64,000 bases of DNA from Porticoccus sp905181945 (GTDB taxonomy: Bacteria > Pseudomonadota > Gammaproteobacteria > Pseudomonadales > Porticoccaceae): NCBI RefSeq assembly GCF_047729555.1, contig NZ_CP159825.1, positions 62,001-126,000 on the forward strand, given 5' to 3'. The position numbers were made by a program, and so were the translations under genes. This document shows, in pieces, positions 51,891 to 61,438 of this stretch. The notes beneath the pieces are model-generated. The model worked only from the letters and a program-made list of their open reading frames with translations. It was not told the DNA's origin and did no database searches. Within the stretch, counting starts at the first letter, position 1. Every line of letters begins with the position of its first letter.

Positions 51891-54800
51891 ATGGAGAGGT
51901 CAAAAAGAGAGAACAGAGCAGAGGAAGACTCAAGGCCATTGCGTTTTGTTACAGCAACCTCACTTTTTGATGGGCATGATGCTGCTATTAATGTAATTCG
52001 TAGGTTAATTCAAGCCAGAGGTGCCGAGGTAGTTCATTTGGGGCACAATCGCAGTGTTGCCGAGGTTGTTCGTGCTGCCATTCAAGAGGATGCCGATGCT
52101 ATTGCTATTAGTTCATATCAAGGCGGTCATATGGAATATTTCTCTTATCTATTGGAGCTATTGAGAGAATATGGGGCTGAGCATATAAAGGTTTTTGGAG
52201 GCGGAGGCGGTACGATTACTCTTGAAGAAAAAGAGATTTTAGAGTCAGCGGGAGTTTGCCGTATATATCATCCTGCGCAAGGCATGGAAATGGGTTTAGT
52301 GGGAATGGTAGATGATTTATTTAGCCTTGCTCAAAATGAATCACCAGATAATCCTAAGATATCAGTTTTAGAAGACAAAGAATCTTTTGTCCTGCAGTCA
52401 GATATTAATGATGAGATGAGGATCTCTCAAATCATCTCAGCTATAGAAGATGGCAGTATGCCTGACGATGTTCTTGAAGAGCTTAAAACCAAATGGAGTT
52501 TGACTTTGAACAAGTCGCCGGTGGTCGGCATTACTGGCACTGGTGGCGCAGGCAAAAGCAGTGTTGTTGATGAGCTGCTAGAAAGATTTTTACAGCAAAG
52601 GCCAGACATTCGCATTGCAGTTTTGGCTGTAGACCCCACTCGGCGGAAAACTGGAGGAGCCTTATTGGGCGACCGTATCAGAATGAATAGCCTTACCTCC
52701 GCTAATTTTTACATGCGGTCAATGGCTACACGAAGACAACATTTGGCGACCAACAAAGTGCTTGGGGACGTCGCTCTTTATTTGAGATCGGTAGGTTATG
52801 ACTTGGTGCTTGTCGAAACAGCGGGAATTGGGCAAAGTGATTCCCAGATCGTCGATGTTGTTGATTTATCAATTTATGTCATGACTAGTGATTATGGCGC
52901 AGCTACTCAGCTCGAAAAGATAGATATGATTGATTATGCTGATGTAGTTATTTTAAATAAATTTGAAAAACGTGGGTCTGAGGACGCATTGCGAGATATT
53001 CGCAAACAGTGGCAAAGAAATCATAATGCGTTTGGTTTGCCACTTGATGAGATACCCGTTTACTCTACTATTGCTAGTCAATTTAATGATCCGGGACTTA
53101 ATTATGCTTTCTACAGTTTGTGTAGATTGCTGGTCGACAAAAAGAAGCTGGATGCAAGTGTCTGGATACCAGCAGTTAAGGTCTTCCCTAAAAATTCCAA
53201 GTCTGTAGTACTTATTCCTGAAAATAGAATTCGTTATCTTGCAGATATTAGCGAACAGGGTAGGCAGATTCGCTCTAGAAATTTGCATCAGACCGAGCTT
53301 GCATCAGAAGCTTTTCAGAGTTACCGCATGCTTTTAAAGCTCCAGGATGAGCTATTGCCAAATCCTTTCGAGCTATATTCTAAGTCTGGACTTCTAGAGT
53401 CAGCCTCTGATAAGACGTTGTCTGCTCTGCGCCTAGTATACCAAGATGCAATATCTGAACTGTCTAAGGAATCAATAGAGTTATTGCAGCAGTGGCCAGA
53501 AAAAAAAGCTGGTGTAGAAAAAGAAAGATACTCTTACTCTGTCAGAGGTAAAGATGTTGTAGGCGACAACTTTATAGATTCTTTAAGTCTTCTTAAAATT
53601 CCAAAAGTTGCGGCGCCACAACACCAAGACTGGGGAGAGGTGTTAAATTTTTTGCTAGCAGAAAATTTACCAGGAAGTTATCCCTATACGGCAGGCGTTT
53701 TTCCTTATCGTCGTGCTGGAGAGGATCCTGCGAGAATGTTTGCTGGTGAGGGAACCCCAGAGAGAACCAATTGTAGATTTCATTACGTTTCTGAAGGATT
53801 GCCTGTCGCACGCCTTTCTACTGCCTTCGATTCTGTGACACTTTATGGCGCTGATCCAGAGAAGCGGCCAGATATTTGGGGGAAGATTGGTAATTCTGGA
53901 GTTTCAATCGCAACACTAGATGATATGAAGAAGCTTTATTCTGGTTTTGATTTATGCTCACCCACAACCTCAGTTTCTATGACGATTAACGGTCCAGCTC
54001 CCATGATTCTGGCTTTTTTTATGAATGCAGCAATTGACCAACAAGTAGAAATTTACCTTAAAAAGAATGATCTTTGGAGCCAAGCTGAACGTAAGATAGA
54101 TAAGTTTTTTGAGAATAAAAAACGACCTCAATACCAAGGAGAATTGCCTGATGGTCACAATAAATTAGGCTTAGCAATGCTCGGTATTACAGGCGATAAG
54201 CTAGTGGACAATAAGGTTTATGTTCAAATAAAAAAGGACACCTTGTCCTCGGTTCGTGGAACTGTTCAAGCTGACATTCTGAAAGAAGACCAAGCTCAAA
54301 ACACATGTATTTTTTCAACAAATTTTGCAATGCGAATGATGGGTGATGTGCAGGAATATTTTGTCAAAAACAAGATCCAAAATTATTATAGTGTCTCGAT
54401 CAGTGGGTATCACATCGCTGAAGCTGGCGCGAATCCGATATCACAACTAGCATTTACACTATCCAACGGTTTTACCCTGGTAGAGTATTACCTAGCGCGA
54501 GGCATGAAAATAGATGACTTTGTCTCCAGCTTCAGCTTCTTCTTTTCTAATGGCATGGACCCTGAGTATGCTGTGATGGGTCGAGTAGCTCGTCGCATCT
54601 GGGCAAGGGCTATGAAGGAGCGATACGGCGCCAGTCCTCGCAGTCAAATGCTTAAATATCATATTCAAACGTCGGGGCGAAGCCTGCATGCACAAGAAAT
54701 GAGCTTTAATGACATCCGCACAACGCTACAGGCATTATATGCAATATTTGATAATACCAATAGTTTGCATACAAATGCTTATGACGAGGCTATAACTACC

Positions 54801-55358
54801 CCAACATCAGAGTCGGTGCGTCGAGCTATGGCGATACAGCTGATTATCAATCGTGAGTTCGGTTTGAATTTTTGCGAAAACCCATGGCAGGGCTCTTTTG
54901 TGGTTGATCAGCTAACAGATCTACTGGAGGAAGCTGTTTATATTGAGTTTGATAGAATATCTGCACGTGGCGGCGTGTTAGGTGCCATGGACACCATGTA
55001 CCAGAGAGGCAAAATTCAAGAGGAAAGCCTTGATTATGAACACAAAAAACATGACGGAAGTTTGCCGTTGATTGGTGTAAATACATTTCTTCCCAAAGAA
55101 GGCGAAGAAGAAACTATAGAGGGTCGCGAGCTGGCCCGATCTGATGAGGTGGAAAAACAACTTCAAGTAGACAACTTAAAGGCATATTATTCTCTAAACA
55201 AGAATAACGCGCCAGGCTTATTGGCCAATCTTCAGTTAGCAGCACTAAGTGAAGGCAATATATTTGAAAGTCTTATGGAGGCAGCTAAGTTGAATTCTCT
55301 TGGGCAGTTGAGTTCAGCTTTATATGATGTTGGTGGACTGTATAGAAGAAATATGTAA
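51891..55358 (+). CDS. icmF: Fused isobutyryl-CoA mutase (B12-dependent) IcmF
   Basis: Interconverts isobutyryl-CoA and n-butyryl-CoA using adenosylcobalamin. Order: B12-binding domain (DGHDAAINVI with the axial His, and SSYQGGHMEYF), a MeaI-type G-protein chaperone domain (Walker A GTGGAGKSS, and LVETAGIGQSDS), a linker, then the TIM-barrel mutase with GTPERTNCRFHYVSEG and ISGYHIAEAGANP. Phe617 lies where methylmalonyl-CoA mutases have the carboxylate-binding Tyr, supporting a non-carboxylated substrate. The start is ATG 51891, preceded by AAGGA. At 1155 residues it is slightly long for the family. The related pivalyl-CoA mutase activity cannot be excluded. Confidence 0.95.
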   Translation: MERSKRENRAEEDSRPLRFVTATSLFDGHDAAINVIRRLIQARGAEVVHLGHNRSVAEVVRAAIQEDADAIAISSYQGGHMEYFSYLLELLREYGAEHIKVFGGGGGTITLEEKEILESAGVCRIYHPAQGMEMGLVGMVDDLFSLAQNESPDNPKISVLEDKESFVLQSDINDEMRISQIISAIEDGSMPDDVLEELKTKWSLTLNKSPVVGITGTGGAGKSSVVDELLERFLQQRPDIRIAVLAVDPTRRKTGGALLGDRIRMNSLTSANFYMRSMATRRQHLATNKVLGDVALYLRSVGYDLVLVETAGIGQSDSQIVDVVDLSIYVMTSDYGAATQLEKIDMIDYADVVILNKFEKRGSEDALRDIRKQWQRNHNAFGLPLDEIPVYSTIASQFNDPGLNYAFYSLCRLLVDKKKLDASVWIPAVKVFPKNSKSVVLIPENRIRYLADISEQGRQIRSRNLHQTELASEAFQSYRMLLKLQDELLPNPFELYSKSGLLESASDKTLSALRLVYQDAISELSKESIELLQQWPEKKAGVEKERYSYSVRGKDVVGDNFIDSLSLLKIPKVAAPQHQDWGEVLNFLLAENLPGSYPYTAGVFPYRRAGEDPARMFAGEGTPERTNCRFHYVSEGLPVARLSTAFDSVTLYGADPEKRPDIWGKIGNSGVSIATLDDMKKLYSGFDLCSPTTSVSMTINGPAPMILAFFMNAAIDQQVEIYLKKNDLWSQAERKIDKFFENKKRPQYQGELPDGHNKLGLAMLGITGDKLVDNKVYVQIKKDTLSSVRGTVQADILKEDQAQNTCIFSTNFAMRMMGDVQEYFVKNKIQNYYSVSISGYHIAEAGANPISQLAFTLSNGFTLVEYYLARGMKIDDFVSSFSFFFSNGMDPEYAVMGRVARRIWARAMKERYGASPRSQMLKYHIQTSGRSLHAQEMSFNDIRTTLQALYAIFDNTNSLHTNAYDEAITTPTSESVRRAMAIQLIINREFGLNFCENPWQGSFVVDQLTDLLEEAVYIEFDRISARGGVLGAMDTMYQRGKIQEESLDYEHKKHDGSLPLIGVNTFLPKEGEEETIEGRELARSDEVEKQLQVDNLKAYYSLNKNNAPGLLANLQLAALSEGNIFESLMEAAKLNSLGQLSSALYDVGGLYRRNM

Positions 55359-55515
55359 TATCGTTTCATAATATTCAGTCCTTTAAAAATATCTCACGTA
55401 AGTAAAAAATACGGACTTAATAAGCGTGTAATTTCTTAGTTAATTTGTGTACAATTTAAGCTCTTTATGAAGAATTTTCTTACCATCAATTAAAAAAACT
55501 AACCGCGTGACATAC

Positions 55516-56778
55516 ATGTTTGATAAAGACCAAACCATCGAAAATTTTGACCCTGAAATCTGGTCATCAATACAGAGCGAATCGCAGCGCCAAGAAGAAC
55601 ATATTGAGCTTATTGCTTCTGAGAATTACACAAGCCCTGCTGTGATGGCAGCTCAAGGAACAAAGCTTACTAACAAGTATGCTGAAGGTTATCCAAATAA
55701 GCGCTACTACGGTGGATGTGAGTTTGTAGATCAGACAGAAGAACTTGCTATTCAGCGCGCCAAAGAATTATTTGGCGTGAAGTTTGCCAACGTACAGCCT
55801 CATTCAGGATCTCAAGCAAATGCTGCCGTGTTTCTGGCACTTTGTTTGCCAGGTGATACCATTTTAGGTATGAGTCTGGATGCTGGAGGTCATTTGACCC
55901 ATGGCGCTAAACCGAGTTTTTCTGGAAAAATTTATAATGCTGTGCAGTATGGCTTAAATCCAGAAACTGGTTTGGTTGACTATGATGAGATAGAAACTCT
56001 AGCAGTTGAGTGCCAGCCAAAAATGATTATTGCTGGATTTTCTGCTTATTCGGGAATTCTAGACTGGGGCCGTTTTCGTGAAATCGCAGACAAAGTAGGA
56101 GCTTATCTTTTGGTTGACATGGCCCATGTATCCGGTCTTGTTGCTGCAGGTGTTTATCCTAGCCCTATACCCTTTGCAGATGCTGTTACATCCACCACAC
56201 ATAAAACACTCCGTGGCCCACGTGGCGGCATTATTCTGACAAATAACGAAGATTTAGCGAAGAAATTTAATTCTGCTATTTTCCCTGGCGGTCAGGGCGG
56301 GCCGCTTTGCCATGTCATTGCTGCTAAGGCTGTTTCATTTAAAGAAGCTATGACTGATAGTTTTAAGGTTTATCAGCAGCAAGTAATAAAAAATGCTAAA
56401 GCAATGGCAGCCACTTTCATGGAGCGTGGCATTAAGATTGTATCCAGTGGTACTGAAAATCATCTCATGCTTGTTGATCTTATTGGCAAAGAATATACCG
56501 GAAAAGATGCTGATGCGGCCTTAGGAGAAGCGTTTATTACAGTCAATAAAAATGCTGTCCCTAATGACCCTAGATCCCCATTTGTTACCTCTGGCCTCCG
56601 TATAGGTACTCCTGCTATCACTACTCGTGGCTTTACTGAAATTGAATCAATTGACCTTGCCCACTGGATATGTGACATATTATATAGTCTGGAAAATAAT
56701 ACTTCGCACGCGGTCATCCCTCAAATAAAAATCAAAGTACTTGAGGTTTGTAGGCGTTTTCCTGTGTATAGCAAATAA
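55516..56778 (+). CDS. glyA: Serine hydroxymethyltransferase
   Basis: PLP enzyme that converts serine to glycine and supplies methylene-tetrahydrofolate, the cofactor used by ThyA in this window. Motifs are HIELIASENYTSPAVMAAQG, GYPNKRYYGGCE, the PLP Lys230 in TTHKTLRGPRGG and NPDDPR-like VPNDPRSPF. The ATG at 55516 is taken; a GTG at 55507 would add three residues. At 420 residues it is typical. A TACAAT box at 55450-55455 may be its -10. It precedes nrdR, as in many gammaproteobacteria. Confidence 0.97.
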   Translation: MFDKDQTIENFDPEIWSSIQSESQRQEEHIELIASENYTSPAVMAAQGTKLTNKYAEGYPNKRYYGGCEFVDQTEELAIQRAKELFGVKFANVQPHSGSQANAAVFLALCLPGDTILGMSLDAGGHLTHGAKPSFSGKIYNAVQYGLNPETGLVDYDEIETLAVECQPKMIIAGFSAYSGILDWGRFREIADKVGAYLLVDMAHVSGLVAAGVYPSPIPFADAVTSTTHKTLRGPRGGIILTNNEDLAKKFNSAIFPGGQGGPLCHVIAAKAVSFKEAMTDSFKVYQQQVIKNAKAMAATFMERGIKIVSSGTENHLMLVDLIGKEYTGKDADAALGEAFITVNKNAVPNDPRSPFVTSGLRIGTPAITTRGFTEIESIDLAHWICDILYSLENNTSHAVIPQIKIKVLEVCRRFPVYSK

Positions 56779-56900
56779 AGAGTTTGCTTTGAAATCCGGT
56801 CTTTGACTTCGCACGCCTCTAGCTCAGCCCTGCTTTGTGCCACCGAGGGGCACCCCAATGTGTTACAATTACACACCGTTAATTAAAAAGTAGCAGTGTT

Positions 56901-57380
56901 ATGTATTGTCCTTTTTGCGGCGCAGAAGATACCAAGGTAATTGATTCTCGATTAGTTGCAGAAGGCGGCCAGGTGAGACGCAGGCGCGAATGCTTGTCTT
57001 GTCGAGAGAGGTGTACTACATATGAACTTGCTGAATTGGTGATGCCTAGAGTCATCAAAAGTGACGATACCCGCGAGCCTTTTGATGAAAAAAAACTTAG
57101 AGCAGGACTTTTAAGAGCTCTTGAAAAACGTCCGGTAAGTATTGATCAAATCGAAGATGCCATATCACATGTTCAGCATAAACTAAGGGCAACTGGCGAA
57201 AGAGAAATCACTTCTAGAATGATAGGAGAGAGAGTAATGATAGAGCTTAGGGGTTTAGACGAGGTAGCTTATGTGCGTTTTGCCTCTGTCTATAGAAGTT
57301 TTCAAGATCTTAGGGAGTTTCGTGACGAGCTTGATCGACTGGAACGCAAGCCGCTCGAAGGGAGCAAGGAATCACCTTAG
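56901..57380 (+). CDS. nrdR: Transcriptional repressor NrdR
   Basis: Represses ribonucleotide reductase genes in response to ATP/dATP. The N-terminal zinc ribbon (MYCPFCGAEDTKVIDSR with a second CLSCRERC pair) and the ATP-cone domain (PFDEKKLRAGLLRALEKRPVS and FASVYRSF) are intact. At 159 residues it is standard. It ends immediately before the ribD ATG (zero spacing), making it the first gene of the riboflavin operon in this genome. No nrd genes are in the window. Confidence 0.97.
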   Translation: MYCPFCGAEDTKVIDSRLVAEGGQVRRRRECLSCRERCTTYELAELVMPRVIKSDDTREPFDEKKLRAGLLRALEKRPVSIDQIEDAISHVQHKLRATGEREITSRMIGERVMIELRGLDEVAYVRFASVYRSFQDLREFRDELDRLERKPLEGSKESP

Positions 57381-58538
57381 ATGACAAGCATTAATCACTT
57401 AAGTAGTTTTGATTTTGAAATGATGGCCCAGGCTTTAAGGCTTGCAGCTAGAGGGCAAAAAACCTGCATGCCAAATCCTGCTGTAGGTTGTGTTGTTGTG
57501 AAGAATGGTCGAGTATTAGGTGAAGGATGGCATGAATTAGCTGGCGAAGATCATGCTGAGATCAACGCACTGAAGTCGATTGGTAAATTATCTCATGGCG
57601 CTACCGCTTATGTCACACTTGAGCCATGCAGCTATCATGGGCGCACCCCCCCCTGTGTAGACGCTTTAGTAGTGGCTGGAATCGCTAGAGTGGTCTATGG
57701 CATGACTGACCCCAATCCAAAAGTTTCTGGCAGTGGCCTAAGTAAGCTTGAAAAAGCAGGAATTTTGGTAGAAGGGCCATTGCTTGAGCTTCAAGCTCAG
57801 CAATTGAATCGAGGTTATATTAAGCGTCATAAATGCAATCAGCCTTGGGTAACTATTAAGCTGGCCATGAGCCTGGATGGACGTACAGCAATGGGTGACG
57901 GTGAAAGCAAATGGATCACAGGCTTCCATGCTCGTCAAGATGTGCAGCGATTAAGGGCAAAACATTGCGCTATTATTACAGGTATTGGAACTGTTCTGCA
58001 GGATAATCCGTCTTTAACAGTAAGGTATGAAGAGATTGATAGAAGTGACGGACTGCCTAATGAGAAAAGAGATTCTTCTAGAGAGCTGTCTCTGAAGCAA
58101 CCCTTACGTGTAGTGGTAGATAGCAAACTTAATACGCCAGTAGATGCAAAAATTTTATCAACCACAGGTTCTGTGTTAATTGCTTCGACCCTTATTTCGG
58201 ATGCCTTAGGTTCAAGTAAGGCGGAAATTGTCCGTGTACCAGGCAATGATGAGCGAGTTGATCTTTCAGAGCTACTGAAAATATTGGCAGAAAGAGAATG
58301 CAATAATGTGCTTGTTGAGGCGGGACCAAAACTTGCAGGAGCCTTCCTGCAAGCCGGACTTGCAGATGAACTTGTAGTTTATGTGGCCCCTAAATTGCTG
58401 GGAAATATGGCAAGGCCATTGTTCCATCTTCCATTTATTCATATGAACCAACAAGTAGAATTAGATATTATTGATATTGGGCAAGTGGGTGGAGATCTCC
58501 GTATAACGGCCAGACCAATAAAGAATTCAGCGATATAA
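57381..58538 (+). CDS. ribD: Bifunctional riboflavin deaminase/reductase RibD
   Basis: Catalyses the deamination and reduction steps after GTP cyclohydrolase II. The N-terminal zinc deaminase domain has HAEINAL and EPCSYHGRTPPCVDAL. The C-terminal DHFR-like reductase domain (about residues 150-385) has VTIKLAMSLDGRTA and the NNVLVEAGPKLAGAFL segment. At 385 residues it is normal. Its start codon follows the nrdR stop directly, and ribE begins 17 bases downstream. Confidence 0.96.
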   Translation: MTSINHLSSFDFEMMAQALRLAARGQKTCMPNPAVGCVVVKNGRVLGEGWHELAGEDHAEINALKSIGKLSHGATAYVTLEPCSYHGRTPPCVDALVVAGIARVVYGMTDPNPKVSGSGLSKLEKAGILVEGPLLELQAQQLNRGYIKRHKCNQPWVTIKLAMSLDGRTAMGDGESKWITGFHARQDVQRLRAKHCAIITGIGTVLQDNPSLTVRYEEIDRSDGLPNEKRDSSRELSLKQPLRVVVDSKLNTPVDAKILSTTGSVLIASTLISDALGSSKAEIVRVPGNDERVDLSELLKILAERECNNVLVEAGPKLAGAFLQAGLADELVVYVAPKLLGNMARPLFHLPFIHMNQQVELDIIDIGQVGGDLRITARPIKNSAI

Positions 58539-58555
58539 AAGAGAAATTGATTATT

Positions 58556-59164
58556 ATGTTTACAGGTATTGTGGAAGCAACAGGTGAGGTGACGGCACTG
58601 GATTTACGTGGTGGCGATGTTAGGCTTCGGATAAGAGCTAATAGTTTAGATTTGTCGAAAATTCAGCTAGGCGATAGCATTGCGACTAATGGCGTTTGCT
58701 TAACAGTTGCAAGTTTACTCGAAGATGGCTACGAGTCAGACGTCTCCTCAGAGACCCTATCTGTAACTTCTGTAAGTAGCTGGCATATTGGCACCAAGGT
58801 GAATCTTGAGCGTGCATTAACGATAGACACGCGATTAGGGGGGCATCTAGTTCTTGGTCATGTAGATGGTATAGGCGAAGTGGTCCACCTTAATCCTGAT
58901 GCTCGTTCTTGGTGCTTGCGGATTTGCGCACCTAACGAGCTGGCTAAATATATTGCACAAAAAGGCTCGATCACTGTTGATGGCACTAGCCTTACGGTGA
59001 ATAAAGTTGAAGGCGCCGAATTTGAACTGAATATTGTGCCGCATACTTTAGAGCATACTGGAATAGGGTCTTATCAGGCAGGATCTCTAGTTAATTTAGA
59101 GGTGGACGTGATTGCGCGATATGTAGAGCGATTATTGCTGGGAGACAGCGCTGCTAATACTTAG
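58556..59164 (+). CDS. ribE: Riboflavin synthase alpha subunit
   Basis: Final step: dismutates two 6,7-dimethyl-8-ribityllumazines to riboflavin. Two lumazine-binding repeats are seen. The first begins MFTGIVEATGEV and the second runs through LGGHLVLGHVDGIGEV and KGSITVDGTSLTVN. The ATG at 58556 is chosen because MFTGIV is the invariant beginning; the TTG at 58547 is not supported. At 202 residues it is normal. Trimer formation is a family property. Confidence 0.96.
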   Translation: MFTGIVEATGEVTALDLRGGDVRLRIRANSLDLSKIQLGDSIATNGVCLTVASLLEDGYESDVSSETLSVTSVSSWHIGTKVNLERALTIDTRLGGHLVLGHVDGIGEVVHLNPDARSWCLRICAPNELAKYIAQKGSITVDGTSLTVNKVEGAEFELNIVPHTLEHTGIGSYQAGSLVNLEVDVIARYVERLLLGDSAANT

Positions 59165-59231
59165 TATTTTGCAAAAAACTTATGTTTAATAGCTGGTTAT
59201 ATTTTTTAATGGCTTTTATTAGAGAGTGGGT

Positions 59232-60335
59232 ATGTTGACAAACAGTGTCGAAGAAATAGTCGAAGATATACGTCAAGGCAAAATGGTCATTCTTATGGAT
59301 GACGAAGATCGAGAAAATGAAGGCGACTTATTAATGGCTGCAACAATGGTTCGTCCGGAAGATATAAACTTCATGGCGACTTATGGTCGCGGGCTTATAT
59401 GCCTGACGCTGACAGAGCAGCGCTGCCGGCAACTAGACTTGCCATTAATGGTCAGTGTTAGCAAGGCCAGCCGTGGTACTAATTTCACTCTATCTATTGA
59501 AGCTGCTCATGGCGTGACAACTGGAATATCGGCTGCGGACCGTTCGCGGACAATCCATGCGGCAGTGGCCGATACCGCTTGCCCAAAAGATATTGTTCAG
59601 CCAGGCCATATTTTTCCTTTACAGGCAGAAGCTGGAGGTGTTTTATGTCGAGCTGGCCATACTGAGGCTGGATGCGATTTGGCAAGAATAGCAGGATTTG
59701 AGTCAGCTGCAGTTATTGTTGAAATCATGAATGATGATGGCACAATGGCACGTCGCAACGATCTTGAGCTGTTTGCAAAAAAACATGATCTCAAAATAGG
59801 AACAATCGCTGATTTAATTCACTATCGATTAGTGACAGAAAAAACCATTAGCTGCATTAGTGAGCGTGAGGTGATTACACAATATGGCAAGTTTATGCTC
59901 CACACCTATCTAGACACCGCTCGCAATGAGAAGCATTTTTCTCTTGTTATGGGCGATATTGCTGGTAGTGAGCCACCATTGGTTCGTGTGCATATAAATA
60001 AATCAGCCAGAGATCTTTTTGGTGTTGAGTCTCCAGACGGTTTTAAGAGTTGGACCTTATCTCGAGCAATGGAAAAAGTAGCAGAAGAAGGGAGAGGCGT
60101 TGTAGTCTTTCTTTATTACCCAGAAACCGCTGATGATATAGATTTCAGTATTGATGGAATAATTAGCCCGATGCCTAAAAAAGCTGGAGATGTTGTTTAT
60201 CAGCAGATAGGCACCGGATCCCAAATTTTGATGGACCTTGGGGTCCATAAGATGCGATTACTGAGCGCCCCATTCCGATTTACTGCAATTTCTGGTTTTG
60301 ATTTGGAAGTAGTTGAATATATAAGTTGCGAATAA
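59232..60335 (+). CDS. ribB: 3,4-dihydroxy-2-butanone-4-phosphate synthase with degenerate RibA-like domain (RibBX type)
   Basis: The N-terminal RibB half (about residues 1-205) makes the four-carbon unit for lumazine. It has MDDEDRENEGDLLMAA, FMATYGRGLICLTLT and GHTEAGCDLARIAG. The C-terminal half (about 206-367) is folded like GTP cyclohydrolase II. However, it lacks the three-Cys zinc site and the CRCDCGSQ segment: that position reads VRVHINKSARDLFGV. It is therefore probably inactive as a cyclohydrolase. A separate intact RibA lies at 63108. The ATG at 59232 is preferred over GTG 59226. This RibBX arrangement is known from proteobacteria. Confidence 0.93.
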   Translation: MLTNSVEEIVEDIRQGKMVILMDDEDRENEGDLLMAATMVRPEDINFMATYGRGLICLTLTEQRCRQLDLPLMVSVSKASRGTNFTLSIEAAHGVTTGISAADRSRTIHAAVADTACPKDIVQPGHIFPLQAEAGGVLCRAGHTEAGCDLARIAGFESAAVIVEIMNDDGTMARRNDLELFAKKHDLKIGTIADLIHYRLVTEKTISCISEREVITQYGKFMLHTYLDTARNEKHFSLVMGDIAGSEPPLVRVHINKSARDLFGVESPDGFKSWTLSRAMEKVAEEGRGVVVFLYYPETADDIDFSIDGIISPMPKKAGDVVYQQIGTGSQILMDLGVHKMRLLSAPFRFTAISGFDLEVVEYISCE

Positions 60336-60398
60336 TTTTTATGTTCTTTGGTTGCAGAAAGACGTAGATTTTTAATATTCCATATTGAGAAAGTAAAA

Positions 60399-60896
60399 AT
60401 GAGCACATTTAGCCCTAGTGATAACAGTAGCTTCGACGTTGGTCATGCACGTATTGCCATAGTGGTTGCCAGATGGAACGCCAAAATTACCGAGAATCTT
60501 CTTATTGGGGCAAGACATGGACTGACTGACTATGGTATCGCCGAGAAAAATATTGACTTATTTAGGGTCCCGGGCGCTTTCGAGCTTCCTCTTGCTTGTC
60601 AAAAATTAGCCCAGAAATCTATCTATGATGGGATTATTGTTCTTGGTTGTGTTATTCGTGGTGGAACCCCGCATTTTGAATATATATGCGGTGAGACTAC
60701 GAGAGGGATAGGCCAGGTCACACTACAAGAAAGTCTACCAATTGGGTTTGGCTTGCTAACGACTAATGACCTTGAGCAGTCCGAATTACGGTCCGGCGTA
60801 ATTTTTAACGACAGTGAGAACGAAAACAAGGGAAAAGAAGCAGCATTAACCGTATTAGAAATGATTTCTTTATTTTCTAAACTTGGATCATTGTAA
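60399..60896 (+). CDS. ribH: 6,7-dimethyl-8-ribityllumazine synthase
   Basis: Condenses the RibB and RibD products to lumazine, and usually forms capsid-like shells or pentamers. Motifs are VVARWNAKITENLLIGA, VPGAFELPLACQKLA, VLGCVIRGGTPHFEYIC (with the catalytic His) and GIGQVTL. The ATG at 60399 (MSTFSPSDNSSF) is used rather than the long upstream frame. At 165 residues it is normal. Its stop overlaps the nusB ATG by one base. Confidence 0.96.
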   Translation: MSTFSPSDNSSFDVGHARIAIVVARWNAKITENLLIGARHGLTDYGIAEKNIDLFRVPGAFELPLACQKLAQKSIYDGIIVLGCVIRGGTPHFEYICGETTRGIGQVTLQESLPIGFGLLTTNDLEQSELRSGVIFNDSENENKGKEAALTVLEMISLFSKLGSL

Positions 60897-61339
60897 TGTT
60901 TTTGCCTTCAACTAGAAAAAAAGCAAGAGAGCTTTTGGTTCAGGCCTTTTATCAGTGGGAAATTTCTGGTTCTGAGATTAGCTGCATAGAGGTTGAATTT
61001 GCTACTGACAACAATATGGATAAAGTAGATACTGAGTTCTTTAAAGAATTATTGTATGGCATACCAAGCAAGCTGATTGATGTGGATGCTGCTTATGAGG
61101 GACACCTTGATCGGAAATTCAAGGATTTAGATCCTGTATCTAGGGCTTTGCTGAGGATTGGCTCCTATGAGCTATGCTTTAGGATTGATGTACCTTATAG
61201 GGTGGCCATTAATGAAGCGGTAAATTTGGCCAAAAAATTTGGTCCAACCGATACCTACAAATATATTAATGGAATTCTTGATAAGGTGGCCATAGATAAG
61301 CGCGATCTAGAGATTAAAAGCCAAGCACGCGCCAAATAG
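60896..61339 (+). CDS. nusB: Transcription antitermination protein NusB
   Basis: All-helical protein that with NusE binds boxA RNA in rRNA operons. The N-terminal RKKARELLVQAFYQWE, DPVSRALLRIGSYEL and EAVNLAKKFGPTDTYKYING are characteristic. At 147 residues it is standard. It overlaps ribH by one base, the common ribH-nusB coupling in proteobacteria. A 99-base gap with a 15-base palindrome separates it from thiL. Confidence 0.96.
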   Translation: MFLPSTRKKARELLVQAFYQWEISGSEISCIEVEFATDNNMDKVDTEFFKELLYGIPSKLIDVDAAYEGHLDRKFKDLDPVSRALLRIGSYELCFRIDVPYRVAINEAVNLAKKFGPTDTYKYINGILDKVAIDKRDLEIKSQARAK

Positions 61340-61352
61340 TAAAAGATATTGT

Positions 61353-61367
61353 ATGTCTGACAGACAT
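61353..61367. promoter_or_regulatory. Perfect palindrome in the nusB-thiL gap
   Basis: ATGTCTG (61353-61359), a single A, then CAGACAT (61361-61367). It lies 13 bases after the nusB stop and about 70 before the thiL start. It may be an operator or a weak hairpin; no T-run follows. Confidence 0.3.
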
Positions 61368-61438
61368 GATGTTGTTTAATATTCTTAAATTCTGTCTGAA
61401 CGATTCTTAGTCAGGACTAATTTTATGAGTTCTCAGAA

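Noticed and set aside
56837..56853. GTGCC/GGCAC hairpin after glyA as a terminator
   Set aside because: Only five base pairs and no following T-run.
59165..59231. FMN riboswitch before ribB
   Set aside because: The gap is only 67 bases and none of the conserved RFN motifs is present; none was seen before ribD or ribE either.
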